Source: an uncultured Lachnospiraceae bacterium
Lineage (GTDB): Bacteria > Bacillota > Clostridia > Lachnospirales > Lachnospiraceae
Assembly (NCBI GenBank): GCA_947623185.1
Contig: CANQGL010000006.1
Location: 1-63,570, forward strand
Direction of reading: 5' to 3'
Length of the DNA stretch: 63,570 nucleotides
The notes under the pieces were generated by a model. It ran no database searches and was not told the origin of the DNA. It was given only the letters and a program-made list of their open reading frames with translations. The translations under genes and the position numbers were made by a program. Of the stretch, positions 62,301 to 63,570 are shown one piece after another. How positions within the stretch are numbered: position 1 is the first letter of the stretch; each line of letters starts with the position of its first letter.

Positions 62301-63570
62301 GATCGAGGATCTGGCGCAGCTGATCTACGATCTGAAGAACTCCAACACGCGGGCCAGCATCTCCGTCAAGCTCTGCTCCGAGGCGGGCGTCGGCACGGTC
62401 GCGTCCGGCGTCGCGAAGGCCGGGGCGCAGACGATCCTGATCTGCGGATACGAGGGCGGGACCGGCTCCGCGCCGAGAAACTCCATCTACAACGCCGGAA
62501 TGCCGTGGGAACTCGGGATCGCCGAGACCCACCAGACGCTGATCATGAACGGCCTGCGCGACCGCGTCGTCCTCGAGACGGACGGCAAGCTGATGAGCGG
62601 CCGCGACGTGGCAGTCGCCTGTATGCTGGGCGCGGAGGAATTCGGCTTCGCGACGGCTCCGCTCGTGACGATGGGCTGCACGATGATGCGCGTCTGCAAC
62701 CTCGACACCTGCCCGGCCGGGATCGCGACGCAGAACCCGGAGCTCAGAAAGCGCTTTAAGGGAAAACCGGAATACGTCATGAACTTCATGCGCTTCGTGG
62801 CGCAGGAGCTGCGCGAATATATGGCAAAGCTTGGGATCCGCACGGTCGACGAGCTGGTCGGCCGCACCGATCTGCTGTTTAAAAAGACGGACATCAAAAA
62901 CCGCCGCGCGGCGAAGGTCGATCTCTCCCGCATCCTCGACAACCCGTACGCGGGCATGAAGCTTGCCGGATACCACGCGAAGGACCTCTACGACTTCGAG
63001 CTTGAGAAGACGATCGACGAGCGCGTGTTCTTAAAGAAGCTGGGATCCGCGGTGGTGAGCGGGCAGAAAAAGAGCCTCGAGGTCGACGTCACGAACATCG
63101 ACCGCACGCTGGGGACGATCCTCGGTTCGGAGATCACCCGCAATCACCCCGAAGGGCTGCCGGAGGACACCATCTCCGTCAAGTGCAACGGCAGCGGCGG
63201 CCAGAGCTTCGGCGCGTTTATTCCCGCCGGGCTGACGCTGGAGCTCGAGGGCGACAGCAACGACTACTTCGGAAAAGGCCTCTCCGGCGGCAAGCTGATC
63301 GTGTATCCGCCGAAGACGGCGCATTTTGATCCCGAGGACAACATCGTGATCGGAAACGTGGCGCTCTACGGGGCCACTGGCGGCAAGGCGTTCATCAACG
63401 GCGTCGCCGGCGAGCGGTTCTGCGTGCGCAACTCCGGGGCGAAGGCGGTCGTGGAGGGCGTCGGCGACCACGGATGCGAGTACATGACCGGCGGGCGCGT
63501 GGTGATCCTTGGCCCGGTCGGAAAGAACTTTGCGGCCGGGATGAGCGGCGGCATCGCCTATATCCTTGAC
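59308..63570 (+). CDS. gltB: glutamate synthase large subunit (partial, runs off right end)
   Basis: The first 1421 codons are present with no stop before the window edge. It makes glutamate from glutamine and 2-oxoglutarate. A 24-residue propeptide precedes catalytic C25 (HDACGIGAV) of the class II glutaminase domain (to about residue 430). The central domain follows, then the FMN/synthase domain with MSFGAISQEAHE, PGEGGQLPGKKV and the [3Fe-4S] cysteines (MGCTMMRVC, TCPAGIATQ). The GXGXG domain (GAFIPAGLTLELEG) is cut by the edge. Compared with the usual length of about 1500, little is missing. The small subunit gltD is expected to the right. Confidence 0.97.
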   Translation, partial: MELFQKEQQTVTPGLYDPVFEHDACGIGAVVNIDGRPSNKTVDEALHIVETLEHRAGKDAAGKTGDGVGIIMQISHKFFKKAAAACGITLGGPREYGVGMFFFSQNELERNRAKKMLEILAKKGGVRVLGWRTVPVDETQIGAKAYESMPYIEQCFVEKPENVEKGLAFDRKLYIIRRLFEQSNDSTYVVSLNSRTVVYKGMFLVKELRRFYKDLQDTDYESAIAVVHSRFSTNTNPSWMRAHPYRFIVHNGEINTIRGNTDRMIAREETLESDVFKSDLTKILPIINQEGSDSAMLDNALEFLTMSGMDLPLAVMITIPAPWEHDKAMKQEIKDFYRYYATMMEPWDGPASILFTDGDVLGAVLDRNGLRPSRYYITSDNQMILASEVGSINIDQRNVVRKERLHPGRMLLVDTRERRIISDDELKMKYASEHPYGEWLDNNMMVLDKLPVPNKGIPAMDREVRARLWKTYGYTYEQYRTMILPMALNGAEAASAMGVDTPLAVLSQEHQPLFNYFKQQFAQVTNPPIDSIREEIVTSTTVYMGPEGNLLSHVPENCHIIKVDNPILSGTDLLKIKHLKADGFHVVTVPITYYKNTSLEKALDRLFLEVDRAYRNGYNVFILSDRDIDENHVPIPSLLAVAALNSHLVRTKKRTQVAMILESGEPREVHHFATLLGYGVTAVCPYLAHESIRYLIETGMLDKDYYAAVHDYNQAVLHGIVKIASKMGISTIQSYRGSQIFEAIGLGESVIRKYFPHTMSRVGGVELEDLANDVNVLHSAAFDPLGLDVDLTLESVGSHKSRAGKEKHLYTPETIHLLQQAAWTGNYETYKQYSAALHREDVTVNLRSLLDFKFAEDGGVPIDEVESVDSIVTRFKTGAMSFGAISQEAHECMAIAMNRLHGKSNCGEGGEDVSRFTPGPDGLDRNSAIKQVASARFGVTSRYLVSAKDIQIKMAQGAKPGEGGQLPGKKVYPWVAKTRNSTTGVGLISPPPHHDIYSIEDLAQLIYDLKNSNTRASISVKLCSEAGVGTVASGVAKAGAQTILICGYEGGTGSAPRNSIYNAGMPWELGIAETHQTLIMNGLRDRVVLETDGKLMSGRDVAVACMLGAEEFGFATAPLVTMGCTMMRVCNLDTCPAGIATQNPELRKRFKGKPEYVMNFMRFVAQELREYMAKLGIRTVDELVGRTDLLFKKTDIKNRRAAKVDLSRILDNPYAGMKLAGYHAKDLYDFELEKTIDERVFLKKLGSAVVSGQKKSLEVDVTNIDRTLGTILGSEITRNHPEGLPEDTISVKCNGSGGQSFGAFIPAGLTLELEGDSNDYFGKGLSGGKLIVYPPKTAHFDPEDNIVIGNVALYGATGGKAFINGVAGERFCVRNSGAKAVVEGVGDHGCEYMTGGRVVILGPVGKNFAAGMSGGIAYILD

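Noticed and set aside
1-63570. CRISPR arrays, insertion sequences, prophage genes or integration sites
   Set aside because: No regularly spaced repeats, transposase motifs or phage genes were seen. The only tyrosine recombinase is XerD in its usual gene neighbourhood.

Overview
This window is a contiguous piece of chromosome from a GC-rich member of the Clostridia, most likely Lachnospiraceae. The evidence is the mix of an FMN-riboswitch-controlled RibU, a CarD-family regulator, a giant BadF-type activase fusion, RNase Y, a SpoIIM-like protein beside nudF and xerD (a Bacillus-like order), a monofunctional [FeFe]-hydrogenase-like protein, and LplB/YtcP-type sugar ABC permeases. Shine-Dalgarno sequences are strong, ATGA overlaps are common and promoters are sigma-A-like. 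I see no insertion sequence, prophage or CRISPR array.

Layout. 1-17 kb is mostly housekeeping: the tail of a membrane transporter, a GntR/FadR regulator, FMN riboswitch - ribU - creatininase-family protein - Sua5, a dCMP deaminase, an operon of two tiny hydrophobic proteins with a short HypE-like protein, an Lrp regulator, an aminotransferase and trmL, tRNA-Leu(UAG), mntP, a pseudouridine salvage operon (psuK-psuG-PNP), tcdA with an NMT1-like ABC importer, a hydrogenase-like iron-sulfur protein and carD. 17-31 kb holds the 1433-residue activase on the minus strand, a rhomboid-like membrane protein, lysA, a cluster of terminator-like repeats, an intracellular-type subtilase, an S-component-like protein, a phosphate-uptake operon (Na/Pi transporter with a PhoB/PhoR-like pair behind a Pho-box-like array), and recA-recX behind a perfect LexA (DinR) box.

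31.7-53.8 kb is a pectin/galacturonate utilisation island lying between recX and rny, genes that are commonly close together in related bacteria. It carries a pectin methylesterase, a sugar ABC importer, a GH28 polygalacturonase, a GH105 hydrolase, an AraC regulator, a second MsmX-like ATPase, KduI, KduD, an alpha/beta-hydrolase esterase, UxaB, UxaA, a sugar-phosphate-isomerase-like protein and UxaC. None of the carbohydrate-active enzymes has a visible signal peptide, so pectin oligosaccharides are probably imported and then de-esterified and cut inside the cell. Galacturonate (UxaC-UxaB-UxaA) and 4,5-unsaturated uronate (KduI-KduD) both lead to 2-keto-3-deoxygluconate. Its kinase and aldolase are not in the window.

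The most unusual part is the importer operon at 32.8-41.1 kb. Besides two permeases, a 736-residue binding lipoprotein and its own ATPase, it encodes five further small integral membrane proteins that I cannot assign to a family. One of them may carry a frameshift near its start.

53.8-63.6 kb returns to core genes: rny, proC, an ADP-ribose-type NUDIX hydrolase, a SpoIIM-like protein, xerD behind a leader with two mutually exclusive hairpins, and the first 1421 codons of gltB, which runs off the right end. All calls come from reading the sequence; no database search was possible.
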